From an uncultured Bacilli bacterium (GTDB taxonomy: Bacteria > Bacillota_I > Bacilli_A > RF39 > UBA660): 44,875 nt of DNA. The stretch covers positions 1 through 44,875 of the forward strand of contig CANQCI010000010.1 of NCBI GenBank assembly GCA_947589675.1, read 5' to 3'. Made by a program: the position numbers and the translations under genes. Under the pieces are notes generated by a model, which made no database searches, was not told the origin of the DNA, and worked only from the letters and a program-made list of their open reading frames with translations. Below are positions 7,263 to 15,897 of this stretch, one piece after another (the first letter of the stretch is position 1; each line of letters opens with the position of its first letter).

Positions 7263-7337
7263 CTTACCCACTAAGTAAGGATTGAAATCTACTCATAAAA
7301 CGAGTATAATTTAAAATAGATACTCACTTAGTGAGTA
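7263..7337 (+). promoter_or_regulatory. Promoter with three operator-like sites
   Basis: TTGAAA (7282-7287), 17 bases, TATAAT (7305-7310) drives the gene at 7358. Site 1 (7263-7279) has CTTAC/GTAAG arms just upstream. Site 2 (7290-7306), TACTC/GAGTA, fills the spacer. Site 3 (7321-7337) is the perfect palindrome TACTCACTTAGTGAGTA just after the start. Site 1 read on the minus strand shares 12 of 13 bases with site 3. The layout fits repression by the divergent XRE protein. Confidence 0.7.
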
Positions 7338-7357
7338 AAGAATAAAAGGAGTTAAAG

Positions 7358-9313
7358 ATGAAAAAAAGAGTTAGTTGGCAATTAGTATCCATTACTTCAC
7401 TATTTTTATTAGCAATAATTATCGGGGCAACTTATGCCTATTTTCAAGCCCAAAAGGGCAAGGGAACAAGTTCTAATATTACCATTCAAGCGGGAACGAC
7501 CGATGCTTTAACATTTAGTAACGGTGATGCTATTTTAATCAATGCTAATCAAGATAATTTTAAATCTGGTAGTGCTAATATAACCGATGAAACAGTTGTA
7601 ACAGCGACACTTACACCCAACAATAATACTAATATAGCAACTGACTATTATAATATTTATTTAGTAATTGAAAATAATGAACTTGATTATACAACTCAGG
7701 AATTAAAACCAGAGTTAATTTTAAAAGTAACTGACCCAAATGGTGATATGATTACTGAAATGAAGGGTTTTACTTATATAAAAGACCAAGGTTTTGATAT
7801 TACTAATATTAAACATGGAGCTTATCCAATCAAATTAAAACAAGAAATTACCGCGGAAAATGTCGCTAAAATAGATGAATGGCAAATTGAAGTTACTTTA
7901 GTAAATTTAGGAAGTAATCAAAATAAAAATGCTGGAAAAAGTTTTAAAGGAAGTATTTTAATAACTCCTCAAGATGTTGAAACATATGATTTAGCTGAAA
8001 TAAAAAAGATTACATCAACTACTACATATAAAAGTATTAAGACAAATCTAGAAATAGAAGAGGGGACTAACTCAATCGATACATACTATTTTGCCATTGA
8101 AGAAACCGATGAAGAACCCCAAAATATTAATATGCTAAGTTTAAGTGAAGCTATGAGTTATAGTTATCATGAAAGCAAGGAAGCTTCATATGAATTTACA
8201 ACAACTGATGATGGTAAACCTTTAAAAGAAAATCAAAATTATAAAATATATTCCTATGCTGTTGATACAGAGGGGTATCAAAGTAATATTTATGAAACCA
8301 TTATCACAACTGATAGCTATCAAATTCCAGAGGTAAATGTTGCAACTGAAACGACAATTAATTCTATCAAACTTAAAATAACTGTGATAAGTCATGATGG
8401 AAATATTAATAAATATACAATAACCAAGAATAGTGAACCAGAAATTGAACTAGAGGGGACTAATTATATTGAATATATTTTTGATAATTTAGATGCGGCT
8501 ACTCAGTATAATATTAAAGTAGTAGCTCATGATGAAAATAACCGTGTATCCAATCCTTATATTGAAACCATTACCACAGTTGCTAAGACTTTTACTTTAC
8601 TTGCTAATGCTAATATTGAAAATAATGCTTTTAAAATAACTAATATGATTAAAAATGGAAGCTATGAAAATGGTGAAGAAAATTGGGTTTTAGGATATAA
8701 AGTAGAAATTACAACTAAATATGCATCAGATGGAATGCATTCTTTAAAATTTAATACTGTTAATGATTTATCAATGACTAGCCAAGAATTAGAAGTAACT
8801 GCTCCAACATACCAACATTCTTATTATGGAAGATTAAAATTCTTATCTAATTTAAATTTTTGTACAAATGATTGCCGTTTTGAATGGTATGCTGGAGAAG
8901 AAATTGCAATAAATGATTTAAGGTTTGCTTATAAGCAAATACAGGTAAATAATTGGACTTTAATGTCTGATATTGCTACGCTTAAATCTAATGAATACAC
9001 CAATGTACCTTGGAAAATTAGAAATTTTCAAGTAAAACCTAACTCTGATAGTTACACTGATGAATTGATGATGATTGATTTAACCGAAACCTATGGTGCT
9101 AATATTCCTACCAAAAAATACTTAGATGAAAATTTAGTCTATTTTGATGGAACAGTAAGCATTAAAAGTATTGAGGTAAAAGAGGGAATATTTAAAGTTA
9201 ATGTTAATACAGGGAATATTGAATGTACTGATGGAGGACAGGCTAATTTAGCATCCGATGGAACTATCACTATAACTGGAACGCAAAAGACTACTACTTG
9301 TTATCTAAAATAA
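7358..9313 (+). CDS. Large secreted or anchored surface protein with SipW-type N-terminus and Fn3-like repeats
   Basis: The protein has 651 residues. The N-terminus (basic stretch, hydrophobic segment to about residue 27, then GATYAYF) resembles the signal region of TasA/camelysin-type proteins cleaved by SipW. A beta-rich domain follows to about residue 205. Two fibronectin type III-like domains lie at about 210-320 and 325-405. A C-terminal region (about 415-640) resembles carbohydrate-binding or lectin-like beta-sandwiches (NGSYENGEENW) and has three pairs of Cys or fewer. No LPXTG motif. Start: ATG behind AAAAGGAG. Likely role is adhesion or matrix; regulation by the adjacent XRE protein is inferred from the operators. 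Confidence 0.8.
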   Translation: MKKRVSWQLVSITSLFLLAIIIGATYAYFQAQKGKGTSSNITIQAGTTDALTFSNGDAILINANQDNFKSGSANITDETVVTATLTPNNNTNIATDYYNIYLVIENNELDYTTQELKPELILKVTDPNGDMITEMKGFTYIKDQGFDITNIKHGAYPIKLKQEITAENVAKIDEWQIEVTLVNLGSNQNKNAGKSFKGSILITPQDVETYDLAEIKKITSTTTYKSIKTNLEIEEGTNSIDTYYFAIEETDEEPQNINMLSLSEAMSYSYHESKEASYEFTTTDDGKPLKENQNYKIYSYAVDTEGYQSNIYETIITTDSYQIPEVNVATETTINSIKLKITVISHDGNINKYTITKNSEPEIELEGTNYIEYIFDNLDAATQYNIKVVAHDENNRVSNPYIETITTVAKTFTLLANANIENNAFKITNMIKNGSYENGEENWVLGYKVEITTKYASDGMHSLKFNTVNDLSMTSQELEVTAPTYQHSYYGRLKFLSNLNFCTNDCRFEWYAGEEIAINDLRFAYKQIQVNNWTLMSDIATLKSNEYTNVPWKIRNFQVKPNSDSYTDELMMIDLTETYGANIPTKKYLDENLVYFDGTVSIKSIEVKEGIFKVNVNTGNIECTDGGQANLASDGTITITGTQKTTTCYLK

Positions 9314-9343
9314 AAATACTCATATTTTGTTACGAGTATTTTT
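9312..9343. terminator. Terminator between surface-protein gene and gpsA
   Basis: AAAAATACTC (9312-9321) pairs perfectly with GAGTATTTTT (9334-9343). Confidence 0.8.
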
Positions 9344-9354
9344 GTTTAACTTTA

Positions 9355-10329
9355 TTAATCTTTATTAATTAAAAAGGTAGCTAAAGTTTCAGGATTATCT
9401 TCGTTGTATACAATATCATAAATAGTATTAATTAAAGGTATTTCAATATCTTTTTTTCGAAGAAGACGATAGACAGTATCTAAAGTAAAATAGCCCTCAA
9501 CTGTATTGTCTTGTAAGTATTTATTAATTTTATCGGAATTTTTGGTATTACCAATTGTATAACCAAAACTATAATTTCGACTTTTAGTACTAGTACAAGT
9601 TAGAAGTAAATCGCCAACTCCCGCAAAAGAAAGAATTGTTTTAGGATTACCACCTAAATAATAAATTATTTTTTGCATATCCAAAAGTGATTCATTAATT
9701 AAAAGAGCTTGCGTTGATTCTGAATAGCCAAGTCCTTTCAAAATGCCGGCAGCAATAGCAATGATATTTTTAACGGCTCCACATAATTGGATGCCAATTA
9801 TATCATTTGTAGGTCTTAACTTTAAACGATTATGAGCTAAAGCTTTTAATACTATCTTTCTAGTTTTGCGATTTTTGCTTCCTAAAGCTAGAGCCACTGG
9901 TTCATCATGAGCCATATCAATGGCAAAAGTTGGGCCAGATATAACTGCGATGTTATCAGTAAGCAAGGTTTTTTCTACAATATTTGATAAAAGTTCTTCT
10001 GTTGATTCTTCAATACCCTTGGTAGCAATACATATAGGAATACTTCTTTTATAAAAAGGTTTTATTTTTTGACAAACTATATCAGTATATTTACTTGCGG
10101 TTACTAAAAGAATTAAATCAGCTTCTTTTAAAGCATCTTCATATGAAGTTGTTAATTTAATATTTTTAGGGATATTGACATCCATTATTGACTTTAACAT
10201 ATGAGTTTCTTTAAATTCTTCATAGGTTTTAATATTTTCTGTCCACATCATTACTTTATTATCATTTTTGGCTAAAGATAGGGCTAAAGCTAAGCCATAG
10301 GCACCTGTGCCAATTACCGTTACATTCAT
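9355..10329 (-). CDS. gpsA: Glycerol-3-phosphate dehydrogenase [NAD(P)+]
   Basis: The protein has 324 residues, the normal length. GTGAYG at 7-12 is the dinucleotide-binding loop; SGPTFAIDMA follows near 131-140; Lys187 in CGAVKNI is the catalytic lysine; and GVGDLLLTC is the conserved C-terminal motif. It reduces dihydroxyacetone phosphate to sn-glycerol 3-phosphate for phospholipid synthesis. Its ATG overlaps the stop of rarA by 4 bases, so rarA-gpsA form a translationally coupled pair. Confidence 0.97.
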   Translation of the reverse strand: MNVTVIGTGAYGLALALSLAKNDNKVMMWTENIKTYEEFKETHMLKSIMDVNIPKNIKLTTSYEDALKEADLILLVTASKYTDIVCQKIKPFYKRSIPICIATKGIEESTEELLSNIVEKTLLTDNIAVISGPTFAIDMAHDEPVALALGSKNRKTRKIVLKALAHNRLKLRPTNDIIGIQLCGAVKNIIAIAAGILKGLGYSESTQALLINESLLDMQKIIYYLGGNPKTILSFAGVGDLLLTCTSTKSRNYSFGYTIGNTKNSDKINKYLQDNTVEGYFTLDTVYRLLRKKDIEIPLINTIYDIVYNEDNPETLATFLINKD

Positions 10330-11528
10330 TTGTTATCACTCCTCATTTCATTATGTAATTTATTTAAACTCATTTCCACTTTATTATTTTTACCATTGTA
10401 ATATTTCCGTCCCATTAAATTAGCTGGTAAGTAATCTTGTTTAACCCAATCATTAGAATAATTATGGGGATATAAATAATTAGGACTACTTTTTTTAATA
10501 TGATTAGGAACATTTCCAGTTGATCCTTTGTGAATATCATTTAGGGCTTCATCGATTGCTAAAACAGCACTATTACTTTTAGGTGATAAAGCCATTTCAA
10601 TCACAATTTCCCCTAAAGGAATACGAGCCTCAGGTAACCCCACTCGTTCTGCCGCTTCAATCGCCGCATAAAGGCGAGGACCAATTCCCGGATTAGCTAG
10701 ACCAATATCTTCATAAGCAATAACTGATAACCGGCGATAGATACTATCTAAATCCTCAGCTTCAATTAACCGAGCTAAGTAATGTAAAGAAGCATCAACA
10801 TCACTCCCACGAATTGACTTTTGAAAAGCACTTAAAACATCGTAATGCCCATCTTCATCTTTATCATGAAAAAATACTGGTTTAGAATTAATATTTTTTA
10901 TAACTTCTAAATCAACTTTTTGATTAGATGTCGAATAATAACCCATTTCTAATAAATTTAAAGCGGAACGCATATCGCCACTAGATAATTTAGCAATATA
11001 CTTTAAGGTTTCCTCATCAATCACTATATCCTTTAAATAATGACAGGCTCTTTTTAATCCCTCGATGATATCGTCTAAATTAAGTTCATGAAGTTCAAAG
11101 ATTTGACAGCGACTTCTAATGGCAGGATTAATCTTATAATAAGGATTACTGGTGGTAAGTCCAATTAAAATAACCGTGCCATTTTCAATAAAAGGAAGTA
11201 ATATATCTTGTTTATCTTTATTCATCCGATGAATTTCATCAATAATTAAAACCATTTCGCCATTCATTTTTGCTTCTAATATTGCTCCATCAAAATCAGC
11301 TTTATTATTAATTGTTGCATTCATAAATTTATATTTAATATTTAATTCTTTAACTAAAGCCGCAGCAATACTGGTTTTACCTATGCCAGGTTTCCCATAT
11401 AAAATCATTGAAAATAACTTCTTATTTAAAACTAAATTACTTAATATTTTATCTTTACCAATTAAATGACTTTGACCAATGACCTCATCTATTTTCTGAG
11501 GTCTTATTTTATCTGCTAAAATTTCCAT
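10326..11528 (-). CDS. rarA: RarA/MgsA replication-associated recombination ATPase
   Basis: The protein has 400 residues from the ATG at 11528, chosen because GTGAT just upstream matches the GGTGAT end of the Shine-Dalgarno sequence; a GTG at 11537 is the in-frame alternative. Walker A GKPGIGKT, Walker B LIIDEIHR and a sensor region TTSNPYYK identify a clamp-loader-like AAA+ ATPase. The C-terminal part (DALHYL-type helices, ARIPLGE, PNHIKK) is the RarA tetramerisation domain. RarA acts at stalled forks. An extended -10 lies on the minus strand at 11546-11551, giving a leader of only about 11 nt. tcdA and 6S RNA are close, as in Bacillus. Confidence 0.95.
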   Translation of the reverse strand: MEILADKIRPQKIDEVIGQSHLIGKDKILSNLVLNKKLFSMILYGKPGIGKTSIAAALVKELNIKYKFMNATINNKADFDGAILEAKMNGEMVLIIDEIHRMNKDKQDILLPFIENGTVILIGLTTSNPYYKINPAIRSRCQIFELHELNLDDIIEGLKRACHYLKDIVIDEETLKYIAKLSSGDMRSALNLLEMGYYSTSNQKVDLEVIKNINSKPVFFHDKDEDGHYDVLSAFQKSIRGSDVDASLHYLARLIEAEDLDSIYRRLSVIAYEDIGLANPGIGPRLYAAIEAAERVGLPEARIPLGEIVIEMALSPKSNSAVLAIDEALNDIHKGSTGNVPNHIKKSSPNYLYPHNYSNDWVKQDYLPANLMGRKYYNGKNNKVEMSLNKLHNEMRSDNK

Positions 11529-11545
11529 AACTATCACTAAAATAA

Positions 11546-11577
11546 ATTATAACACAACTCCCAGATTTTGATATAAT
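11546..11577. promoter_or_regulatory. Divergent extended -10 promoters, rarA and Xer gene
   Basis: Minus strand: TGTTATAAT with the TATAAT at 11551-11546. Plus strand: TGATATAAT with TATAAT at 11572-11577. Neither has a good -35, and both give leaders of roughly 7-12 nt with a GTGAT Shine-Dalgarno variant. The two -10 elements are only 20 bases apart, so they may interfere. Confidence 0.6.
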
Positions 11578-11590
11578 TAAAGAGTGATAA

Positions 11591-12505
11591 ATGATGAATA
11601 ACTTAATAGATAAAATAAATGAATTAAATAATAATAGTATCAAAGAATATTTTGATTATCTTACATTTGAACGAAAATTAAGTGATAATACAATTATCTC
11701 TTATATGGAAGAACTTATTCTATTTCAAGAATATTTACAAAAAGATATAGCTACTTGTACTAAAGATGATATTAAAGATTATCTATATAATTTAGAAAAA
11801 ACGATGCGAACCAAAGCCCATTATTTAACGGTATTAAATAATTTTTATAAATATTTAGTTATCAATGGAACTCTAAAAAATAATCCTTGTGAAACTTTGA
11901 ATCAACCCAAGTTAGAAAAAAAATTACCTAAATATTTAACTTTAGAAGAAATTGATAAATTACTTGATATAAGATTAACTAAACCGATTGATTATCGTAA
12001 TAAAGCTATGTTAGAAGTAATGTTTGCAACAGGAACTCGGGTTAGTGAATTATTAAATTTAGAATTAAATCAAATTGATTTTGATGAGTGCTTAATTAGA
12101 GTAACTGGTAAAGGGAAAAAAGAAAGAATTATTCCTATTTCTTCAATGGCTCTTAAATATTTAAAATTATATATTTATGATTATCGCAAATATTTATTAA
12201 AGAATACTAATAATTATGTCTTTTTAAATAGTCGGGGAGGGAAGATGACTAGGCAAGGCTTCTTTAAAATATTAAGAGAAATAGCGGAGGAAAATCACCT
12301 AAATAAAGAAATATCTCCCCATGTCTTAAGACATTCTTTTGCTACTTATCTTCTTAATAATGGGGCTGATTTAAGAATTATTCAAGAATTATTAGGTCAT
12401 GAGAATTTAAGTACAACGGAAATTTATTCTCATTTAAGTAATGAAAAAATAAAGAGTGATTATCAAAATCACCCTCGAAGTACCAAAGAAAAAGGGATAA
12501 ATTAA
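11591..12505 (+). CDS. xerD: Tyrosine recombinase, XerC/XerD type
   Basis: The protein has 304 residues, with an N-terminal SAM-like core-binding domain (about 15-105) and a catalytic domain holding the full set: Arg150 (ATGTRVSEL), Lys near 174 (GKGKKERIIP), His244 and Arg247 (HVLRHSF), His270 (LLGHENLSTT) and nucleophile Tyr279 (IYSHL). Length and motifs fit a housekeeping Xer enzyme that resolves chromosome dimers at dif. Nothing mobile is attached. Two adjacent ATG codons (11591, 11594) follow GAGTGAT; either could start. XerC versus XerD cannot be decided from the sequence alone. Confidence 0.9.
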   Translation: MMNNLIDKINELNNNSIKEYFDYLTFERKLSDNTIISYMEELILFQEYLQKDIATCTKDDIKDYLYNLEKTMRTKAHYLTVLNNFYKYLVINGTLKNNPCETLNQPKLEKKLPKYLTLEEIDKLLDIRLTKPIDYRNKAMLEVMFATGTRVSELLNLELNQIDFDECLIRVTGKGKKERIIPISSMALKYLKLYIYDYRKYLLKNTNNYVFLNSRGGKMTRQGFFKILREIAEENHLNKEISPHVLRHSFATYLLNNGADLRIIQELLGHENLSTTEIYSHLSNEKIKSDYQNHPRSTKEKGIN

Positions 12506-12520
12506 AATCTTTATCCCTTT
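12491..12520. terminator. Bidirectional terminator between the Xer gene and the small N-rich gene
   Basis: AAAGGGATAAA (12491-12501) and TTTATCCCTTT (12510-12520) are perfect 11-bp arms; the Xer stop codon lies at the loop. Confidence 0.85.
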
Positions 12521-12528
12521 TATAATTA

Positions 12529-12666
12529 CTATCTAGCTTCGTTATTACGAGCTTTATTATTTGCACGGCTGTTAGCTTTTTCGTTAGCTTGTTGTTTGTT
12601 ATTTGCTCTATTGCTGCAAGATGAATTATTATTTCTTGCACTTTTTTCATTTCTTAAATTACTCAT
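12529..12666 (-). CDS. Small Asn/Lys/Arg/Ala-rich protein (45 aa)
   Basis: The ATG at 12666 is preceded by a near-perfect GGGAGGT (12673-12679). The 45 codons run to TAG (12531-12529). The product starts MSNLRNEKSARNNN and ends NKARNNEAR: basic, low-complexity, with repeats of the form (A/S)N(R/K)A and a single Cys (SSCSN). It ends next to the shared terminator at 12491-12520. Composition recalls small acid-soluble or nucleic-acid-binding proteins, but no family is recognised. A longer frame that overlaps it on the same strand lacks a ribosome binding site. Confidence 0.75.
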   Translation of the reverse strand: MSNLRNEKSARNNNSSCSNRANNKQQANEKANSRANNKARNNEAR

Positions 12667-12845
12667 ATCTTTACCTCCCACTATTATTATGGTCAGGAAA
12701 ATAATTATTAATCCCTTAAATTAATGGTAATTATTGTCTATTTATTTAATTATTATTTAACTAAATATTAAACATTTCTTTTTATAAAAAAGAACCAATA
12801 AGCCATTTTTTACTTGTTTAATTCATATAATTAATTGGTGATACC

Positions 12846-13598
12846 ATGGTTTTTATTCCTTTATTAGTATCTACTTTAGCAGGATTTTCCACAATGCTTG
12901 GTTCATTGGTAATATTTTTTAAATTAAAAGAAGAAAAATATAATAAATTTATTACTTTATCTCTTTCTTTTTCTTTAGCTATTATGATAGGCATAAGTAT
13001 ATTTGATCTTATACCTGAGTCTTTCTTTAAATGTATTTATACCTATGGATTTAATAAATCAATTATTATATTATTAATAGCTTTTATTTTAAGTTATATA
13101 GTGATTACTTTGATAAGTGGTTTAATGGATAAAGAGGGAATTAAAGAAGATTTATATAAGCTAGGACTTCTTAATATGCTAGTTTTAATACTTCATAATT
13201 TACCTGAGGGAATAGCTACTTTCTTAAGTAGTTATCAAGATCTTAATCTGGGCTTAAAACTGGGTTTAGCTATTACTTTACATAATATTCCCGAGGGTAT
13301 TGCTATCGCAGTTCCCATTTATTATTCTACTAAAAGTAAGAAAAAGGCATTTAAAGCCACATTCATTTCTAGTTTAGCTGAGCCGCTTGGAGCAATACTT
13401 GCCTTTATATTCTTAAAAAATTATATTTCCGAAATGCTTATTAGTATTGTTTTAATTGTCGTAGCTAGTTTAATGATAACTTTATCAATTCAAGAAATGT
13501 TACCTAAAGCTTTAAAATATAAAGAAAATAAATATATTTATTTAGGTTTAATTCTCGGGATAATTTTAGTCTTTTTTAGTCTTTTGTTAGGTGCCTAA
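12846..13598 (+). CDS. zupT: ZIP-family metal (zinc) transporter, ZupT-like
   Basis: The protein has 250 residues and about eight membrane helices. The two paired motifs HNLPEGIA and HNIPEGIA are the ZIP metal-binding helices IV and V. ZIP proteins bring Zn2+ or other divalent cations into the cytoplasm. Start: ATG after GGTGAT, with TATAAT at 12826-12831. The variable loop lacks a His-rich stretch. Monocistronic or co-transcribed with the hypothetical gene 30 bases downstream. Confidence 0.92.
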   Translation: MVFIPLLVSTLAGFSTMLGSLVIFFKLKEEKYNKFITLSLSFSLAIMIGISIFDLIPESFFKCIYTYGFNKSIIILLIAFILSYIVITLISGLMDKEGIKEDLYKLGLLNMLVLILHNLPEGIATFLSSYQDLNLGLKLGLAITLHNIPEGIAIAVPIYYSTKSKKKAFKATFISSLAEPLGAILAFIFLKNYISEMLISIVLIVVASLMITLSIQEMLPKALKYKENKYIYLGLILGIILVFFSLLLGA

Positions 13599-13611
13599 TT
13601 TATAGTATAAT
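13584..13611 (+). promoter_or_regulatory. Promoter of the gene at 13629
   Basis: TTGTTA (13584-13589), a 16-base spacer and TATAAT (13606-13611), overlapping the end of the ZIP gene. Confidence 0.6.
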
Positions 13612-13628
13612 AATACATGAGGTAAGAT

Positions 13629-14687
13629 ATGAATTTAGTTTTAGATATATTTTATAAAGAAGTAATTAAGGAAGCCAGTAAGGGAGAAATAGATAGTTAT
13701 TTAATTTATAATGTTATATTTGCTACCACGATTGAAAATAAATTAATAACCAATGTGGTAAAGCCAGAATTATTTGTTCCCACTTTACTTATTAAAAATA
13801 AAGCGGCGTTTGATAAATTATTAATAATGTATACTAATATGGCATATGAATTTTATAAAGATAAATTTCCCGAAGATATTAGTGAACATGATAAAATTAA
13901 AAGTATTTTAGCTTTACTTTGGAGCAATGCCACTAGTGAAGATTTTAAAGATCCAATTATGTATTTACAAAAAAGAATAAGCTTTTTTAATTTAGATAAC
14001 CTAGATATTGAGGCTGATAGTTCTTTAGGGAAACTAAAAATTAATTTAATTAAAGATGAATTATGTAATGAAACCCCATATTATTTAGAAATTAAAGCAA
14101 ATGATAATATGCTTCCTAAAGTTTCTTTAGGTATTTTTGATGATACCGGTTATATATATGCTATTCAAAATAAAGAAAAAAATCGGGATAAAACTTTAAA
14201 TCGACAAATGTATAAAGTAAATGTGGGAATTAATTTAGACTTAGAAGAAAGTGATAATATTATGTTTCCCGAAAATCTTAAAGGAGTTACTCCTTCAACT
14301 TTAATCTCGGCTACTATTGCTCTTGCTTATTTAAAAAACTTAGGAGTTAGTAAAATAGCCATACCTGTTTTTTTGCCGGTAAGATGGAACTCAAAAGAAT
14401 TAAGTTTTCCGAAAAAATATCAATATATGCAAAAAAGAGGGCAAGATAATCCTAATTATTTAAAGGAAGCCATGGCTCATCATGAAGAAATACAAAGAAA
14501 TCTTAGTGATAAATTTATTCGTACCTTTAGAAGATTAGATTATCATTTTAGTAATATAGAAATTAATGCACTACCTTTTATTCATGCGGAGGACATGCTC
14601 ATGACCATTGATGATGATGTTGATTGTAATAATCCCTTACTTTTAGAGTTATACCAAATAGTTAGGCAAAAAAATTATCGTAAATAA
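13629..14687 (+). CDS. Hypothetical protein (352 aa)
   Basis: A soluble protein with no signal peptide or membrane helix. The N-terminal half is alpha-helical; the central part (about 160-235) is beta-rich with a FDDTGYIYAIQ segment; and the C-terminal part contains FLPVRWNSKE, KYQYMQKRGQDN and a MAHHEEIQRN stretch. Two adjacent His there and an Asp cluster (TIDDDVD) near the end could bind metal, but no known motif is complete. Start: ATG with GAGGT upstream. I do not recognise the family. Confidence 0.8.
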   Translation: MNLVLDIFYKEVIKEASKGEIDSYLIYNVIFATTIENKLITNVVKPELFVPTLLIKNKAAFDKLLIMYTNMAYEFYKDKFPEDISEHDKIKSILALLWSNATSEDFKDPIMYLQKRISFFNLDNLDIEADSSLGKLKINLIKDELCNETPYYLEIKANDNMLPKVSLGIFDDTGYIYAIQNKEKNRDKTLNRQMYKVNVGINLDLEESDNIMFPENLKGVTPSTLISATIALAYLKNLGVSKIAIPVFLPVRWNSKELSFPKKYQYMQKRGQDNPNYLKEAMAHHEEIQRNLSDKFIRTFRRLDYHFSNIEINALPFIHAEDMLMTIDDDVDCNNPLLLELYQIVRQKNYRK

Positions 14688-14696
14688 ATGAATTTA

Positions 14697-14705
14697 TGGT
14701 ATACT
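14697..14705 (+). promoter_or_regulatory. Extended -10 promoter of the gene at 14748
   Basis: TGGTATACT is an extended -10 element (TGnTATACT) 43 bases before the ATG. Confidence 0.5.
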
Positions 14706-14747
14706 AATTAACCAAAGGAATTACTATTTCGAGGTGATTAATAGACC

Positions 14748-15548
14748 ATGAATAATATAGAACTATATATAGAATTTCCTAATCATATAATTCATCGTAC
14801 TTTAATATATTCCGTTAATTTAACTACTAATGGGGAAGTATTAATTAACTTTATAGATTATGGAGAAGATGATCATGATTATATTACCAGTTTTACTTTA
14901 ATAAAGAAAATTAATAAAACTTGGTTTATTATGCCTACAAAAGATAATTATCGGGACTATACTTTAGTTTATGATAATGACTTAATTCTAAGAATTATTG
15001 AAGAGCTTAGAACTTATCAAATTATATATCAAGCTCCTTTAAAAGAAAATAAATTAATAACTTATTCAGATTACGAAGAGATAATTGTTATCTTACCAAG
15101 TAATCTTTTAACTAATGATGTTATATTTTATTCGGAAAATCCCCATGATTTAATGGCTATTTTTGATATGCTCTTTTTTAAAGAAAGTAAACAAGAATGG
15201 TTGATGCCTGAACGTCAATGCTATGAAAATTTGACCCCATATTATGTAAGTCGGATAGCTCAAGTTAATTTAAATCAAGCTTATCATCAATTATGTTTAT
15301 ATTTAAATAGCTTAGCCAAACCAAGAGGTGAGGGGAGAGTAATTATATATAATCCTAAAGACCAAGAAAGAACACCGATTATGAAAGCTGATAATACCAT
15401 TGAGGCTTATGCTGATGAGAATAATCAAGTAATTTATAAATTTATGATTTGTAATAATAAAGAATTACATCTCCAATTAAAAACTTCTAAATTCTTATAT
15501 TTAGACCAAGAGGGAAATTATTTATATTATTATAAGAATATCTTATAA
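14748..15548 (+). CDS. Hypothetical protein (266 aa)
   Basis: A soluble beta-rich protein without signal peptide or membrane segment. It begins with a strand-rich region (IELYIEFPNHIIHRTLIYSVNL shortened here) and has a helical middle (about 165-190, RIAQVNLNQAYHQLCLYL). Start: ATG behind GAGGTGAT (14731-14738), a strong example of the local Shine-Dalgarno variant. It follows the hypothetical gene at 13629 in the same direction but has its own extended -10. No family recognised. Confidence 0.75.
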   Translation: MNNIELYIEFPNHIIHRTLIYSVNLTTNGEVLINFIDYGEDDHDYITSFTLIKKINKTWFIMPTKDNYRDYTLVYDNDLILRIIEELRTYQIIYQAPLKENKLITYSDYEEIIVILPSNLLTNDVIFYSENPHDLMAIFDMLFFKESKQEWLMPERQCYENLTPYYVSRIAQVNLNQAYHQLCLYLNSLAKPRGEGRVIIYNPKDQERTPIMKADNTIEAYADENNQVIYKFMICNNKELHLQLKTSKFLYLDQEGNYLYYYKNIL

Positions 15549-15897
15549 AAAGGTTATTCTTTCCCACAATTTAGTTTACATAATATATATTATTTAGTAA
15601 GTTCTAATTTATAGATAAGTTTAAGATTATAGATTAATTAATAATATTTATAACTTAGAACTTACTAATTTACAGTTGGTTAGATTTATGATATGGCTTA
15701 GATGTTTAAGCATCTATTATAATCAAGTCATGCATCTTATACAAATGCCAAATAAAAAATAAATAATTTATACTTAATATATAGATTATTTATTTATAAC
15801 CTTATATTTATATATAATAAGGTTATAATATGCGTAATACCTCCCCTCTTGGGACTAAAAATATGCGAAAGGGGACTTTTTTTAAAAGAAGGGGACT
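15549..15897. repeat. AT-rich convergent intergenic region with serial perfect inverted repeats
   Basis: No gene is seen in these 349 bases. They contain four inverted repeats in series: 15594-15607/15655-15668 (14 bp), 15699-15704/15711-15716 (6 bp), 15757-15767/15785-15795 (11 bp) and 15794-15805/15817-15828 (12 bp), all perfect. A CCCCTCTT/AAAGGGG stem with a T-run (15844-15883) then forms a probable plus-strand terminator, and GGGGACTTT occurs twice near the end. The stems could be terminators or a structured transcript. Confidence 0.6.

Noticed and set aside
11591-12505. Integrase of an integrated element
   Set aside because: No att repeats, excisionase or phage genes nearby; length and motifs fit housekeeping Xer.
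12378-12650. 90-codon minus-strand ORF
   Set aside because: It overlaps the Xer gene and lacks a ribosome site; the 45-codon gene in another frame has a near-perfect one.
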